Source: Rhizoctonia solani
Lineage: Eukaryota > Basidiomycota > Agaricomycetes > Cantharellales > Ceratobasidiaceae
NCBI RefSeq assembly: GCF_016906535.1
Contig: NC_057384.1
Span: 620,001 to 684,000 of the forward strand
Direction: 5' to 3'
DNA: 64,000 nt
Both the position numbers and the translations under genes were made by a program. The notes beneath the pieces were generated by a model. It was not told the DNA's origin and did not search any database. It saw nothing but the letters and a program-made list of their open reading frames with translations. Position 1 is the stretch's first letter, and the number at the start of each line of letters is the position of its first letter. This document shows, piece by piece, positions 34,066-47,500 of this stretch.

Positions 34066-36139
34066 TTATTTTTTTTTACTAGTTGCCTTACTCTTCAACT
34101 TTGGCTTTCTTTTCGGGCTCTCGCCCTCGCCCTCGGCCTTTCGCTTTGCGCCGGTCGAAGCGACGCTCGGGATACTAGCGCCGCGAATGCCCTGTCCGGC
34201 GCTCTCCCCGCTCGGTTCCACCTCCCCACGGGTCTTGCCAGCCTTGAGCGCCTCGACCGGTTCATCTTTGGCTGTTGCATCCTCGGCTTTGGACCTCGGT
34301 TTGGAGTCTGCGCCCCTGGATCTAGGTTTCGAGTCGCGGTCGTTCCTGCCCCTGTTATTGGGTCGACCGCCCTTGTCCCTGTTCCCGCCTCGACCGCCTT
34401 TCTGGTTGCCCTTTTGCTGGGCGTCTGCATGGGCACGCTTGGCTGGTCTTGGAGACGCCAGTAGTGGAACGTGCGTTCGTCTTCCTCTGAAAGATAGTTC
34501 GTGTGAATCATACTGTGGGAAGAAACGGGGGAGATGGACCGTACCGGAAAGAAGCTCCCAAGTGACCTCTCCACCTCCAATCTTTGGGACTTTTTCTTTC
34601 AGGAATGCAATCTCCTCTTCGCTCAGCGTCTTTCCGAATCCAAAGACACCCTCGGTCGCGCCCTTGTCCATTTTAATAAACGGCAAAGGAGTAAACTTTT
34701 CTTTCAAGGGGCTCTACAACGCACATATTAATGCTGTTTCCCCATACAAAATAAACAAGAACACGCACCTTGATCTCACCAAACTTGGCGTCCTCCGACC
34801 CAGCGCCAGTAAACTTGATCGCAGAGCCCTTTTCAAACTCAAACTCCTCGACGGGGACATTGATTTTTCCTTCCCCATCCAAAGTGTACACTTTACCCTG
34901 GAACTTGACCGTCACAGCTTCTTTTTCCTTCTTGCCTCCGTTGAGATTCTGGAATGCGTCAAACTGCTTTCGGCCGCCTGCTCCGCCGGTACCCGAATGC
35001 GTGCGAGCTGTGACGCCTTTTTTGTCGAGGCCCTTTTCTTTTATTTTCATTGTGCAGTAGGCTTCTCTGTTGTTGAGATTAGGCAATGGGTTGAGAATGA
35101 GAGAGTTGGAGGCAAGACGTACTTGGACATGGTCACGAGCTCGGCTCCTTCAAAAGTTGGCTTGGGGTCTGCTTCGAGGAAAGCTTTGACGGATGAAAAG
35201 TCGTCGAATTCGACGAAAACGGAGTTCTGCACAAAGTGTTATTATATGTTGCACAAATGGATGAGAGCAGGCGAGTGGTATGTAAGAAAGCGAAATATAA
35301 AGGATAGAAGAGACTAAAGAGGCCTCTTTCGAGCGAAATATGATGGGTACGACCCAATACGAGGCGTAGACGTAATAGACTAGTGGTGGCGTACCTTGAA
35401 CACCTTTTGCTCAGTCCTACGCATCCTGACTGCATTCACCTTGCCAAACTGGCTAAAGAACTTTTCGAGTCGGACCTGTAGGTCAGGCGTCTCGTCCGGG
35501 AACCCTTTCTGTAGGCCGAAACGAGTCAAATGAGGGTGGGCGTCAAAACATAAGAGATTAAATATGATCAAATAAGGAAGGAATGAGTCAGTTATGAGCT
35601 GGCTGGTTAGACAACAAGATGAATGGTACCACGTACCGCATAGACGGACCTTTCGAACTGGTCCTTGGGCTCAACAAGCTCATGAGCTCTTCGGGCCTTG
35701 GTGCCAGTTTCGTCGATTTCAAGGAGGCTAGAAGAAGAGCGTAGAGCAGAGAGGAGCCATTCAGCTCCTTTGGCTGGATGATTGTATTGGTTAGTAAGTG
35801 TGCAAGATGCTATGAGTCAGAGCAAGGAGGAAGAGCGAATGACAGGGATAAAGGAACGAAATGAATTAATCGGTGGTGGCGACGTACGTTCAAATTCCCT
35901 CATGCGCTTGAACGAGGCAATGGTTGCAATTGGGATCCAGTGATCCTCGGTCTGGGTGTGAAGCTTCCACATAAACTTGTCGTATGGCAAGTTGGCATCG
36001 CTAAAGTAGAACTCGACTGTAAAGGTGCAGTATTGCATTCAGAGCTAGAGAAGCCAAAAGAGAGAGACTGGTACTTACACTGCTTGACAGCACGCTCTTC
36101 TTCGGTAGCCATAGGAGTATCGACTGCAGCAGAAGCCAT
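34066..36139 (-). CDS. LHP1: La ribonucleoprotein (La motif plus RRMs)
   Basis: Exons 36139-36079, 36016-35888, 35773-35637, 35508-35395, 35226-35123, 35066-34769, 34713-34545 and 34442-34066 join to 462 residues. The N-terminus has the La motif ([16 protein letters not shown], then [13 protein letters not shown]). Next come RRM1 ([38 protein letters not shown]), an xRRM-like part ([15 protein letters not shown], then EVTWELLS) and a basic Arg/Gly/Lys-rich tail ending KSKATSKKK, a likely nuclear signal. La binds UUU-3'OH ends of Pol III transcripts. The last intron is ambiguous. A 102-nt intron keeps frame, while a 58-nt intron would add [10 protein letters not shown] but then needs a one-base shift. 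It is divergent from HPC2. Confidence 0.9.
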
Positions 36140-36752
36140 GATGAGAGAGAGTGGAGAGAGAAGGTCGAAATTTAGTGCATGCATGCACGTGATCATAACA
36201 TTAGGCGTGATTAGTCAGCAGATCGCTCTATGTTTGGTTCCGCCGGTAGATCATTTAGTTCTCCGGTATATGCGCCCACTGCGAACCCGTTTTGGCTCGA
36301 GTCGACGGCAGACCGACGACCGTAGCAGCGTCGGGGTGCAGAGAGATAGAACTGAATAGGTGAAACCAAACTTGGCCAAAGCGCCACACATCCCGGAAGT
36401 ATGGAGGACAGATTGAGCCGTATCGACCGCAGAGCTAACTGTGCGGCAAAGTGCTAGACAATTTGGTTTCCCATGCAATCTAAATACGTAGATGTTTCTA
36501 GTCCGGCTGGGGGGCTTGATTCCGAACTCGACACCACACCACCGCGAGCCAGATTTTTTTTCACTCGCAGAGTCTGAGCGTTGAACGCTAAGAGGCTTGG
36601 ATAGCGCTTTTTCGATCGGTGATTTCGAAACACAAGCTTGGGGTTCGTATCCGCTCCGTAATATTTTTCGCACGCGCGCCCGCCGCCCCGCCCCGCCGCC
36701 CCGCGCCTCCCGAACACCGCATCATAGAAAATAAAATAAAATAAAGAGAAAA
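36140..36752. promoter_or_regulatory. Divergent intergenic region between La and HPC2
   Basis: 613 bp between start codons. The end next to HPC2 is very GC-rich (GCCCGCCGCCCC, near 36680) and is followed by an A-rich AAAATAAAATAAAAT run (36727-36743) just before the HPC2 ATG. No named site was identified. Confidence 0.5.
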
Positions 36753-37042
36753 ATGGCCTCGTCGGACCACGAGATGGTTGACCTGACGCACTCGCCACCG
36801 CCGTTTGCGTCGACTCCGCTCAAGGCAAGCCGGACTCTGTATCCATCCCCAAGTTGTGTCCCGTGCTCACACGTTGCCATCAGCAGGACGCTCCCCGGAC
36901 TGCCATCCTCATCTCTTCAAGTCTGCCTACTTCCCGCGGATCAAGTCCGACTGCCCACTCGACACCCGCAAGGGACCGGGACATTCTCTCCCTCAGCAAT
37001 TTGCTTTCTCGACAACACACCGACGACGACGGCGCCACCACT

Positions 37043-37074
<32 letters not shown>

Positions 37075-39315
37075 TCATGCCACCGTCGACCCCCCAACCA
37101 GCGCCTCTGTCACTCCGCAGACCACGCCCGTCACCGCACCCACCGAGCCTGGTCCCGAGCCAAAGCCCAAGAAGAAAAAGCGCCGGGTCTCGAGGTCGCC
37201 GTCCCCGCTCCCTGCACCGCCTCCCCCTATGCTCACCGTCCGCCTCGAGTGGAATCTGCCCAAACCTGGCACCCACGAGCACAACGAATCCTATGCTATC
37301 AATGTCCGCGACATGGCACGGGAGAGCGGCCAGCGACATGCGACACCCATCCCTACTCGTCGCATCGACGACTATTCGGACGACGACGGCGTCAAGGGGG
37401 ATACGTCCGCCGTTGAAGGCGCAGGCAAGGAGATCAAGAAGAAGCGCAGAAAGAGGAGGGAGGAAGAGACCGAGTACGATTTGAGCGATGCCTTTATTGA
37501 TGATTCCGACCTTCAACGCGATTCGAGGACCCATTTTGCCCAGACCAAGCAGCAGGGATTCTATGTTAGCAGCGGAGAAGTTGCCCTCGTCAAGGACAAG
37601 TGAGTCTCCGCACATTTATTAAATTAATGGTGAATTAATTGACATGGGTCGGACAGAACGGTTCCTAAGCCTCGTAAACGAGTTTCCAACGCCCCATCCA
37701 AGCCCCTGTCCAAAGTTGCCGCGACCAAAGCAGCAGCCCAGCGCGCTGCGTCCAGTTCAGTGGCAAATGCATCCTCCGCAACAGCAGGAGCAGGAGCTGG
37801 GGCAGCGAACACGTCGACCGCAACAGCTGGAAACACATCTACACTCAGCGTCTCCATCCTCGCCGCTGCCCTTCCCCAACCCCAACCGATGCTCACGGTT
37901 GGCGCACCCGTCTACCCACGCACGCCCACTCCGCCCAGCTCGGGTGCTCAAACACACAGTGCCCAGTCGTTGCCGCCCATCTCCACCCCGTCCAACGATC
38001 CTGGTTTCAAGCCCATGTCGAGTTTTGCGCCCGAGGCGAGTCCGATGGATGGGAATACGAGTCTGGGAATGAAGAGGCAACGGACAGAGACAAATGGTGT
38101 TGGAAACGTGACGACTCCTGTGGGCGGGAAGAAGCCCAGAAAGACATTGGTGGATACGGTATGTTGTGTGCCACTCTGCCCGGTTGGAGGTGTTGACGAG
38201 CTATGCAGGAGCCGTTTTCGGTTGCACTAGAGAGAGGCTGAAAGAGCTGCATGAAGAGATCAAGACTTGTATGTTTCTTTTGCGTTCCTTTTAAACTGGC
38301 AAATAACCGAGTTGTTGGACAGATTCTTGGGAAAACAAAGCCAAGTTCCCCCCGAACCTGAAGCCTCGTTTGACGACTGTCGCGCTAGAAGCGCTTAAAC
38401 TGGGCGAATACAATGAAAACTTCTTCAATTACTTGCCCAAGATTTTCCCGTACAACCGGTTTACGATGCTCGTGAGGCCCTATTCGTCGTAGAATCATCA
38501 GCGATTAATATTATTGGTAGAAACTCACTCGTCGGTTAATGTACAAAGATCATAGTGAAATACTACGGAAACGGGGTGAAGAGCTTTTGGTCGAGTTGAA
38601 GCAGCTCGTTGATCAGGGATTGCCCGACCAAGAGAGGTTGCATGCGGATGCTATCAAAGCCTGGGGTGGGTCGAAATGACGAGACGTATTGGGATGTGAA
38701 CTGACGATCCGGGTGGTGCTTGGCGAATCACCGTGGACTTACAGAAACCAAGAAGTATCCGTGTTTGCTAAATGGCAAGAAGAATACACGCAGGCGTTGG
38801 CGAACCATGTGCCCCAGGAACAGCTACCACCTAAACCTGTAAGCTCGTATTTCATCCAAATAGCGGGATAGTTTGAACCAACGGCACTTGGATAGGACAT
38901 CCCGCCTCCTCCTAAACGCTACAAATGGAACGACGCGATCAAGGAGAATGTGTGGCAGCAAGTGTGCCTGTGTAACGAGTCGGCGGCGCTGGCAAACGAA
39001 GCTCAGTGAGTGTGGGGTTTCTCTTTCCCGACCCAACACGCATAACTTGGCCTATCGCAGTGGATTCGACCAGAACCTTGCTCCCAAAACGAGCGAACAG
39101 TCTCTCCGGAAGAGCTTGTACCAAAAGATTGTAGGCGTGTTCCCCGAGGGATGGCTGAATAGTAATTTAATTTCGAGAGAAGGTGAGTTGGATTCATCGA
39201 TCAAACTCCCCTCATCACGACTAACAGTTCCACATTAGTCTCGGAGATGAAGCGTAAAGAAAAGAAGGTGGCAGACGCAGGCGAAGGAGATGACGAAGAC
39301 GAGGGGCATGCATAG
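36753..39315 (+). CDS. HPC2: HPC2/ubinuclein family protein (HIR histone chaperone complex)
   Basis: Exon 1 (36753-36824) is spliced by a GC-AG intron to exon 2 (36884-37599), then exon 3 (37657-38158) and about six further short exons to TAG at 39315. Exon 2 holds a (GACCAC)n tract coding Asp-His repeats and the Hpc2-related domain (YDLSDAFIDDSDL, then GFYVSSGEV). The C-terminal half matches the ubinuclein middle domain (NENFFNYLPKIFPYNRF, YKDHSEILRKRGEELL, KRYKWNDAIKENVWQ, FPEGWLNSN). The protein is a HIR/HIRA subunit for replication-independent H3-H4 deposition in the nucleus. Near 38764-38766 (TTT) a one-base deletion splits KKYP from AKWQEEY, and the border near 38159-38240 is also unclear. 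Confidence 0.87.
36825..36883 (+). other. GC-AG intron in HPC2
   Basis: The donor is AAG|GCAAGC and the acceptor CATCAG. The frame is kept only with this removal, and no GT donor fits. Confidence 0.75.
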
Positions 39316-39564
39316 ACATATCCGCATGCGCACGTAGACTATTGAGCCTGGGACTGGAATCGACTCGCGACCAATGGGGAGACCTGTAATTCGGCCTTGT
39401 AACTTTTTGTATTTATTCACTATTCATGTTCCTGGAGTTCCCGGGGGGCGGTGCCAGGGTCCACGGAGGGATCCGGGGGGTGGTTTTGCTGAATGCATCG
39501 ATTCGTTTTGCACATCTCTTTTGCCCAGCTTTGTGTGTGGTGCTCGTACTCTTGAATTGACAAG
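39316..39564. other. Intergenic stretch between tandem genes HPC2 and QCR2
   Basis: 249 bp covering the HPC2 3' end and the QCR2 promoter. No clear motif. Confidence 0.5.
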
Positions 39565-41040
39565 ATGATGCTTGCGCGTGCTGGACGATCCACGGCGGCG
39601 TTGAAGAGGTCGTTTGCGACGACGGTGGATGCGGCGGGTGTGTCTGTTGCGGCGGTCGACCACGGTCAGCCCACCACCGCGGTTACGGTGCTCGTCAAGG
39701 CCGGGAGCAGATACGAGACCCAGCAGGAACTGCCCATTTGCTCAAGAACTTTGCGTTCAAGGCAAGTCGTGAAATAAATCCATTTTATGCGGAATAGCTC
39801 GAGGGCTGACTCGTCTGGTTCTCACGCAGACCACGTCCCAACGATCTGCCCTCCGTACCGTCCGCGAGGCAGAGCTCTATGGCGGAGTGCTCAGCTCGAC
39901 CTTGACTCGTGAACATTTGGCCATTACCGCCGAGTTCTTGCGCGGCGACGAGTTGAGTTTCATCGCTCGGTCCATTTATGCGCACGATTAATTAATTGAA
40001 TGCGATTGGACAGACCCCATTTCGTCGACTTGCTCTCGTCCGTGGTTACCTCGACCCAATTCCTCCCACACGAGTTTGCCGAAGATGTGGTCCCCCACTC
40101 GATCGCAGAGACCACCGCCGCCCTCGCCAACCCATCTGCCCAAGCGCTCGAACTCGCACACACGATCGCGTTCCGCTCCACCGGCCTGGGCGCATCCCTC
40201 TTTGCCCAGCACCCATCCAAAAACGACCTGGAAGCACTCAAAGAATTCGCCAAGTCGGCGTTTACCAAGTCGAACGTGGCCGTGATTGGAACGGGCATCG
40301 ACTCGTCCAAGCTTTCCGAGCTTGTCTCGAAGCATTTGAGCGGCTTGCCTTCTTTCGCTGGAGCGGGCACCAAGGGTTCGTCTTCGCAGTACTTTGGAGG
40401 CGAGACCGGGTTGGGTCGCAGGGTGGGAACGCGGTGTTTATCGGCTTTGGTGCTCCTGCTGGGTCACCTGAATTATCGGCCCTCCAATCCCATCTCGACG
40501 GCGCTCCCTCGGTCAAATGGAGCACTGGCTCGTCCCCGTTGGCGGGCACGGGTGCTGTCCCAGTATATATCCCATACTCGATGCTGCACTGTTTGGTGTC
40601 CTCGTATCGGGTAACAATGTTGCCGCAGATACCAAGACCGCTGTTGCCGCTCTGAAGAAGGGCTTGAGCAAGGAAGAGGCTACCAAGGCAGTGTCCAAGG
40701 CTAAATTCAAGGCTGCCAGTGCTCTCGAGGCCCGGGAAGGCTTGGTCGCCGCTGTCGCTCCTCAGGTGAGTCTTCTTTCATCCCGATTCGGGCACAGAGT
40801 TTACGATTGACCGAGCTTTCTAGGTCTTTGGTGGTTCCACCTCTTCGCTCGATTCTTTCCATGCTGCTCTGGACAAGGTTTCGGAAGCTTCGGTCTCCAA
40901 GGTACGTCTCATCGCGCATTTATCCTCCATTTTGACTAATTCTGGCATCAGACTCTTTCCTCTCTGCTTGGTGCCAAGCCTACCTTTGTGGCAATTGGAG
41001 ACGTAATGCGCTTCCATATGTTGATGAGCTCGGCCTCTGA
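39565..41040 (+). CDS. QCR2: Cytochrome bc1 complex core subunit 2 (QCR2), with four one-base frameshifts
   Basis: Exons 39565-39761, 39830-39951, 40014-40765, 40824-40901 and 40952-41040; the first intron is GC-AG (AAG|GCAAGT). The Arg/Ala/Ser-rich start (MLARAGRSTAALKRSFATT) is a mitochondrial presequence. Then come the M16-fold pieces LLKNFAFK, RSALRTVREAELYGGVLSS, FVDLLSSVVTSTQF, SQYFGGET, AVFIGFGAPAGSPE, DAALFGVLVSGNNVAADT and the end LPYVDELGL. No HxxEH zinc site is present, as expected for core protein 2. Shifts lie at about 39731, 40407, 40579 and 41005; one added base repairs each, and conservation continues past all of them. The protein sits in inner-membrane complex III. Assembly error is likelier than a dead gene. 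Confidence 0.9.
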
Positions 41041-41691
41041 GTTATTAGAGACTGGGTCTAAAAATTTGAGGGGTGTATTTGAAGATGTTACAGTAATTCA
41101 TCCTTTCTTTCGTACTCTACTCAAAAGAGGTTTTGCGTGTCACACGATGGATGTGTTTTCATTTCGTCGCCTTTTAAGGAAATAAAAACGGTCAAGGCCT
41201 CGAACGTTGCAAGAGTGCGGATGATAGGTTCTCACATATGTCTGTCAAATAGTCCGACACCCATAGGTCCGTTTTCGCAACCAAGACGCATCACACCACT
41301 TTGACTGCTGGATGGCATTATATGCCCCGAATCCAACTTTGATCCCGTCGAACAAGTCACTGATTCGCCCGAGTCGGTGATTGGCAAGTTGTCCAGCCTT
41401 TGGTTCCTACGGCGAAGTTCGGAAGTCACGGTTAAAAAGTGGCGGTGGAATAGCCACTCGATCGGTTGGTCCGGGTGTGGCACCCAGTCGACGTGTTCGC
41501 TCGTTCTGAGACGAGCTTGGTCCATTGAAATTGGGGACTAACCACCAAGCGCATGTACCCGGCGGCACATTCTACCACAGTCCATTCTCAGATGAGACAT
41601 GCAATCGGTCTCGATCACAACCAAGCTTATTTCCATTTATATTATATTATTTTGTCTCAAACGCCCATTTGTTCCCCTTCCCTCTCTTACC
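41041..41691. other. Intergenic stretch between convergent QCR2 and PIH1
   Basis: 650 bp of 3' flanks. Nothing recognised. Confidence 0.5.
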
Positions 41692-43276
41692 CTACTCCTT
41701 CTCCTTTTCCTTTTCCCGCGCAACCACACTCGCCCACTTGATTTGCACAACCAATTCCTTCTTCTTCACATTCCACTCTGCAACAGCCGAGTCCGGATCC
41801 ACGGTGGTGGGCAGGAATTTTGTCCCACCTACGGGTGCACCCGTTCCCTATATCATAAAAAAAAAAGAAAAACAAGAGTTTAGAATGGTATACGTCATTT
41901 GCGGGGTTGCACGTACCTGTTTTGGTGGGAGGAGAGGGGTGTCGAGGTGATATCGCGGGCCGGCGGTAAAGATTAGTCTCCGGGCTTCAATATCGAGTGT
42001 GGTTGATGCATGCAGGGACTTGGTCTAATAGTTGCAAGTTGGGGGAGGCGATTAGTATAGCACGTGCGGTCAAATATACTGAGAACATAGAGAACGTGTG
42101 TAAATTGAGATTGCAGTATCTGGCGACTGGGCAAAAACCCTGATTATAGAGCCAGCGATAGAAGGCGCGCCGATTAGTCCAAGGTCGAATGGGAAGAACG
42201 AGCTGAGCTATTACCGGCCACGGCCCTAGACCTAGCCAATCAAGTCGGTAATTCCCAGTGGTCAAGGGAATAATTAGGAGCCTTGTAAATCATTGGAAAA
42301 GAATAATGTGTGAGAAGATGTAGGGTGCGAGGTGATCCGGGAAAGAGGAAATACGTGTGAGAAATAGAGAGATCCGGTATGTCACTAGGAATGTCACAAT
42401 ACATATTAATGAAATGGGATATTCCACTTTTTGGTCGTAAAATCGAGCAAGCAGTTTATTTTTTTGAAAGTTGAGAGGGAAAATGGACAAGCGCCCTCGA
42501 CGGGGCGATCTACCAAGAGGCAGTGTGATAGAACTACTCACCAGTTCAGGGACGTGAATCACTATACGACAACCTTCTCTTGTCGGGGACCAATTCCATG
42601 AAGGCACTGCTGGGGCGCCTAATTCTTGAATACGAGCTGTGCTAATATTCTCGGAGGAGGCCCAAAACGCTGGGATCCTGGCGGTCCTTGGTGGGATGGC
42701 CCCCTTGGACTTGATGTTCGGGGTGGCGATGGCTGGATGTACATGTGGCGTTATGACGAGGCTTGGTGTTGGTTGTACGTACATCGACTTAACGTAAGAC
42801 CGGTTTTCTCCTCGATTCGAGACAATGCGACATCTTGAAAGAGTGAGTTCGAATAACATAGAGCCAATGAGATGTTATCTACCTATCAACGTGCCGCGGA
42901 GCTTCGTATCCTTGGCAGCCTTGCTACATACGGTCGGATTGAATATGGCATCAAAGATGATACATGGCTGTCCAGCTGGGGTCGAAAATGTTTAATCGGA
43001 TACGCTCATGGATGGAGCTAGGGGCGCTCACCCTTGTCAGAACCATCACGGCGCTCGCTGAGAACCAATGGTAGATGACCCTCGGCCGATGGAATGGCTG
43101 GGTGGTGACAAATGTTGACGAATAGTTTGTGACCATCAGGCTGGACACGAGTCTTGACGCAGAATCCTGTGGATGATCGGTATTGAATGTGTTATGCCAG
43201 ATCGCGACTCACCTGGATCCGGCGTGAGCTCCACGGGGACTGCGTTCTGTCCGTGGGATGGAGGGGAGGATATCAT
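41692..43276 (-). CDS. PIH1: PIH1-domain protein (Nop17/PIH1D1-like R2TP cofactor)
   Basis: Exons 43276-43213, 43166-43032, 42975-42883, 42833-42783, 42732-42542, 42024-41917 and 41847-41692 join to 265 residues with every phase consistent. The PIH1 domain is clear: PDPGFCVKTRVQPDGHKLFVN, then ICHHPAIPSAEG, then PCIIFDAIFNP. The C-terminal half has the CS-like strand set (RIVIHVPEL, DIEARRLIFTAG, RYHLDTPLLPP, WNVKKKELVVQI) and an acidic-basic Lys/Glu end. Family role: with Rvb1/Rvb2, Tah1 and Hsp90 it assembles box C/D snoRNPs and PIKK complexes. A 517-nt intron (42541-42025) is long for this genome. The gene shares its promoter with DAHP synthase. Confidence 0.88.
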
Positions 43277-43396
43277 AGTGCGCGATGGTCACGTGCAAAA
43301 CTTATAAAAAGCGCTTGACTAGAGTCATCCTTCTCCATCAGCTCTTTTCTTCTTTCCTCTTCAATTTCAGTTTCAGTTCTCGCTCAACCCGCCGCA
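43277..43396. promoter_or_regulatory. 120-bp bidirectional promoter of PIH1 and DAHP synthase
   Basis: It contains CACGTG (43290-43295), TATAAAAA (43303-43310, plus strand) and TGACT-AG-AGTCA (43316-43327). The last is inverted half-sites of the Gcn4/Cpc1 class, which would suit an amino-acid biosynthesis gene. A CT-rich leader (43328-43372) precedes the DAHP synthase ATG. Confidence 0.65.
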
Positions 43397-44577
<1,181 letters not shown>

Positions 44578-47500
44578 TTTGAACCTTTTCTGTGGTTTTA
44601 TCTTGCATGTATTTCTTTATAGACGCATTTTGCATAATTCTACTGAATTTTTCATTGAACCACACTCGAGCGTGAATCGTCCGCCCTCTTCAGCATGCGT
44701 TGAACGCCTTGTCCTCAAAATCGAGTTTTGTCCGTTGTATCAAACCTACTTTAACTGGCAGCAACTTTTACGTAGCCCTCTTCTTGAATCAACACTGATC
44801 AACCCCCCCTCCCTGAATGACGTTGTTCGAGGCCTCCTAGCTGTCGACTTTTTGACAGGATCGAGTTCAGGGCCCAGCCAAATTAATTAGCCAAGCCGAA
44901 CTCTATATTTTCGACGCTGATGTCTTTGCGCCTCTCGATATCATTGAATGGGCAGATCACTGAGACAATGGGCGGCCGTTGTGCTAGTGATCGGTGCAAT
45001 AACACTGATCATCGATATCAGCATATATATGGTGAATTATACATTTTCAGTGTCGACATATATTCTGCGTCATTCCACGGCGTCATTCTCGTGTGATTTG
45101 GTTTGTGAAAGTGTTGAACTTTGTTCAATGACATTCAGTGGTTTGACAGTTATGGAGAAGTCTCGTACAAATTTGTTGTTGTGACTACTCTTTCAGAATC
45201 TCTCCTCTAAGGGCGACGATATGGATAGAGAATTACATGAACGCAAGTTACCGAATTGGCCCAATAATAGAAATCGCTTCGTTTCCTGCTGTATACGACC
45301 AAGTGCGCTTGTCTGTTGCAGCATTTGCCGATCTTCATTGTTTTTCCCACCATGGTACAAACTCAACGGTCCACGTTTGAAATGATGCAAACGAATGCTA
45401 ATGGTCATATGCGCCTTGCATCGAGATCATTGCACTTGAGATTACGACAAACACAGGATAAGACCGAGTGAATACAGATGCTGGCTGAAAAAGTTGATAG
45501 GGATGAGTGGAGAATCGCGAGCACGTCATGCAATACAGTTGGCCATTGTAATTTCAGGCAGGAGGACATGTATCTTCCAAGAACTCAGTTGAACACAGGT
45601 ATTCAACTACCTCGTGTGATAGAGTTGATCTACACCCCCAGTGCAAGATGTCGTTGATCTTGGCGGTCCACAGCCAAGATATTGGTGGGGGAAGTGGGGG
45701 TGGAGAGTCTATTAAACTCGAGAGACGTCATTGCGTGTGGGAAAAGTGTACGGCGCCTTGGGAGCTAAACTCCACCAGAATAACACCTAAACTATGGCTA
45801 ATCTTCGGGTTCGATTACGCGTGGAAATGATCTCGACGAAAGAAATTTGTCGAGTATTGAAAGGATCAAGCTTGTTCGGTTCGAGCTCTCTGACTGTAGC
45901 CTCGAGGTCACCACCTGTACATCCATGAGCTTTGGTGCGTCATCTGTTGACTTTAGTCGGGCTCAAGCGGCTTGTAGGAGGAAAGGTCATGTATACGTAC
46001 GAGCGCGATTTGTGCATCTACGCATTTGGCTGGGATGTCACAGTCGACGTTGGCGTGACGCCCACAGTACTCGGTCTTAAACTCAGGAGGTACCAGGAAG
46101 ACAGATTAAGATTAATGTATCTAACCGTTACGATATTACATGAGTCGGCTAAACGGCGGGGCTATAAGCAAATAAAGCTATTATTCGCTGCTCAGCCTTG
46201 GTTACTTTGTCCCTAATTTGGCTCGGGCTGAAGTTGAAGCAATGTCACAAAATGAGAATAGCCTTACGGGACGGAAACTAGAACTCACAAGTCAATTTGC
46301 AAATGTCGATACTACATCATAGAGTTTCACAACGTAAATCATGTATGTATGATAAATCATTCGATGATTTTGCGTTCTTAAAATGTTTTAAGAATAATTG
46401 TAAGGCCTTGTTGCCCTCACATATGCTATCCGGGGTTTCGGTATTTATTGACCTCTCCTCTTCTCAGTATGATTGATACAAAAAGACAATCGGAGTAGGT
46501 GCACTTCAGTGTACTCCTTGGAACCAATAGCTTATAGAGTTATTCTGAATAATAGACTTTTTACTGAAAAGTGGAGTGTTGGCTCCCAGCATCTCGTGCC
46601 CACGCTGAGAGCACTCATGTACTACAAGCATCAAAAGAAGGCCTGTGGCCGAGATATTTATTTTGATCGATTAAGGGCATATAAGGCTCGAACAAGAATT
46701 TGGGCCGGGCTACTATTGCTATGTCTTGTGAGGTTTATTGGAGAGATCATTTGCAATCGCGGAAAATACGTGAAAGGGGTTGGAATGACATACATCAGGT
46801 GAACCTTTGGGGTTTCCGAAACCTTGGTGGACTACGGGGGACTCTGAAGCGTTTACTTGAGGATCCTTCGGTATATAACTCTGGTCAATCACCAGTAGAG
46901 AGAAAGCTTATCTATTATCGCTTACGTTATTAAATATGCAATATAAACCCATAGATGTGCGAATAGGTGACAAGTCGTATCCAGTACGTGGGTAGCTAGC
47001 TCTTAGTGCCGGACTTTAATAAAAACGGCTTGGCCTAAATACTCGCTAGTAAATGCCCAGGTATTTAATTTGCTGAAACCTCGACATTTATTACCGCAGC
47101 TTCGCTTCTCCCTGTATTCTCTTTCTCGAAGAAGGAAGGCGAGAACGACAGAAAAACAGGCCTCAAATTGGATTGGAGCGTAATCCATTCATGCTGTGAG
47201 TACATTGGTTAAACCAATAGACGAAAGGATTCCACTCATGTCAACTTTGTCGTAATGGCAGTGAGTTGTGACTGTTTGATTTTGAGGTCAAGCCCCGATC
47301 AGATGCACATCGCCAACTTGTTGTTGGAAGTATTGATGAATAGAAGTTATTGGTGAGTGGTGAGAGTATTATGAACTCAGATATTTTTTATACATTGAAA
47401 ACTATGTCGAGGGAACGTGCACCTGTACTAGGCATGTTAATCTGGTGAGATAGACTCGATGCGCATACACTATACTTTTAATATATTAAGCCAGCCCTCG

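Noticed and set aside
33914..35317. 467-codon open frame on the plus strand
   Set aside because: It is antisense to La exons 5-8, which carry clear RRM motifs and phased introns. Its composition follows from the La reading frame.
37042..37073. Possible CRISPR-like or regulatory direct repeat
   Set aside because: It is a plain (GACCAC)n coding repeat for Asp-His inside HPC2 exon 2, without spacers.
45788..45830. GGGTTCGATTAC as a tRNA B-box
   Set aside because: No matching acceptor stem or A-box at the right distance could be found.
46473..46802. 109-codon frame as a real gene
   Set aside because: It has one hydrophobic stretch but no family match, no exon partner and no promoter clue. It is mentioned only within the gap entry.
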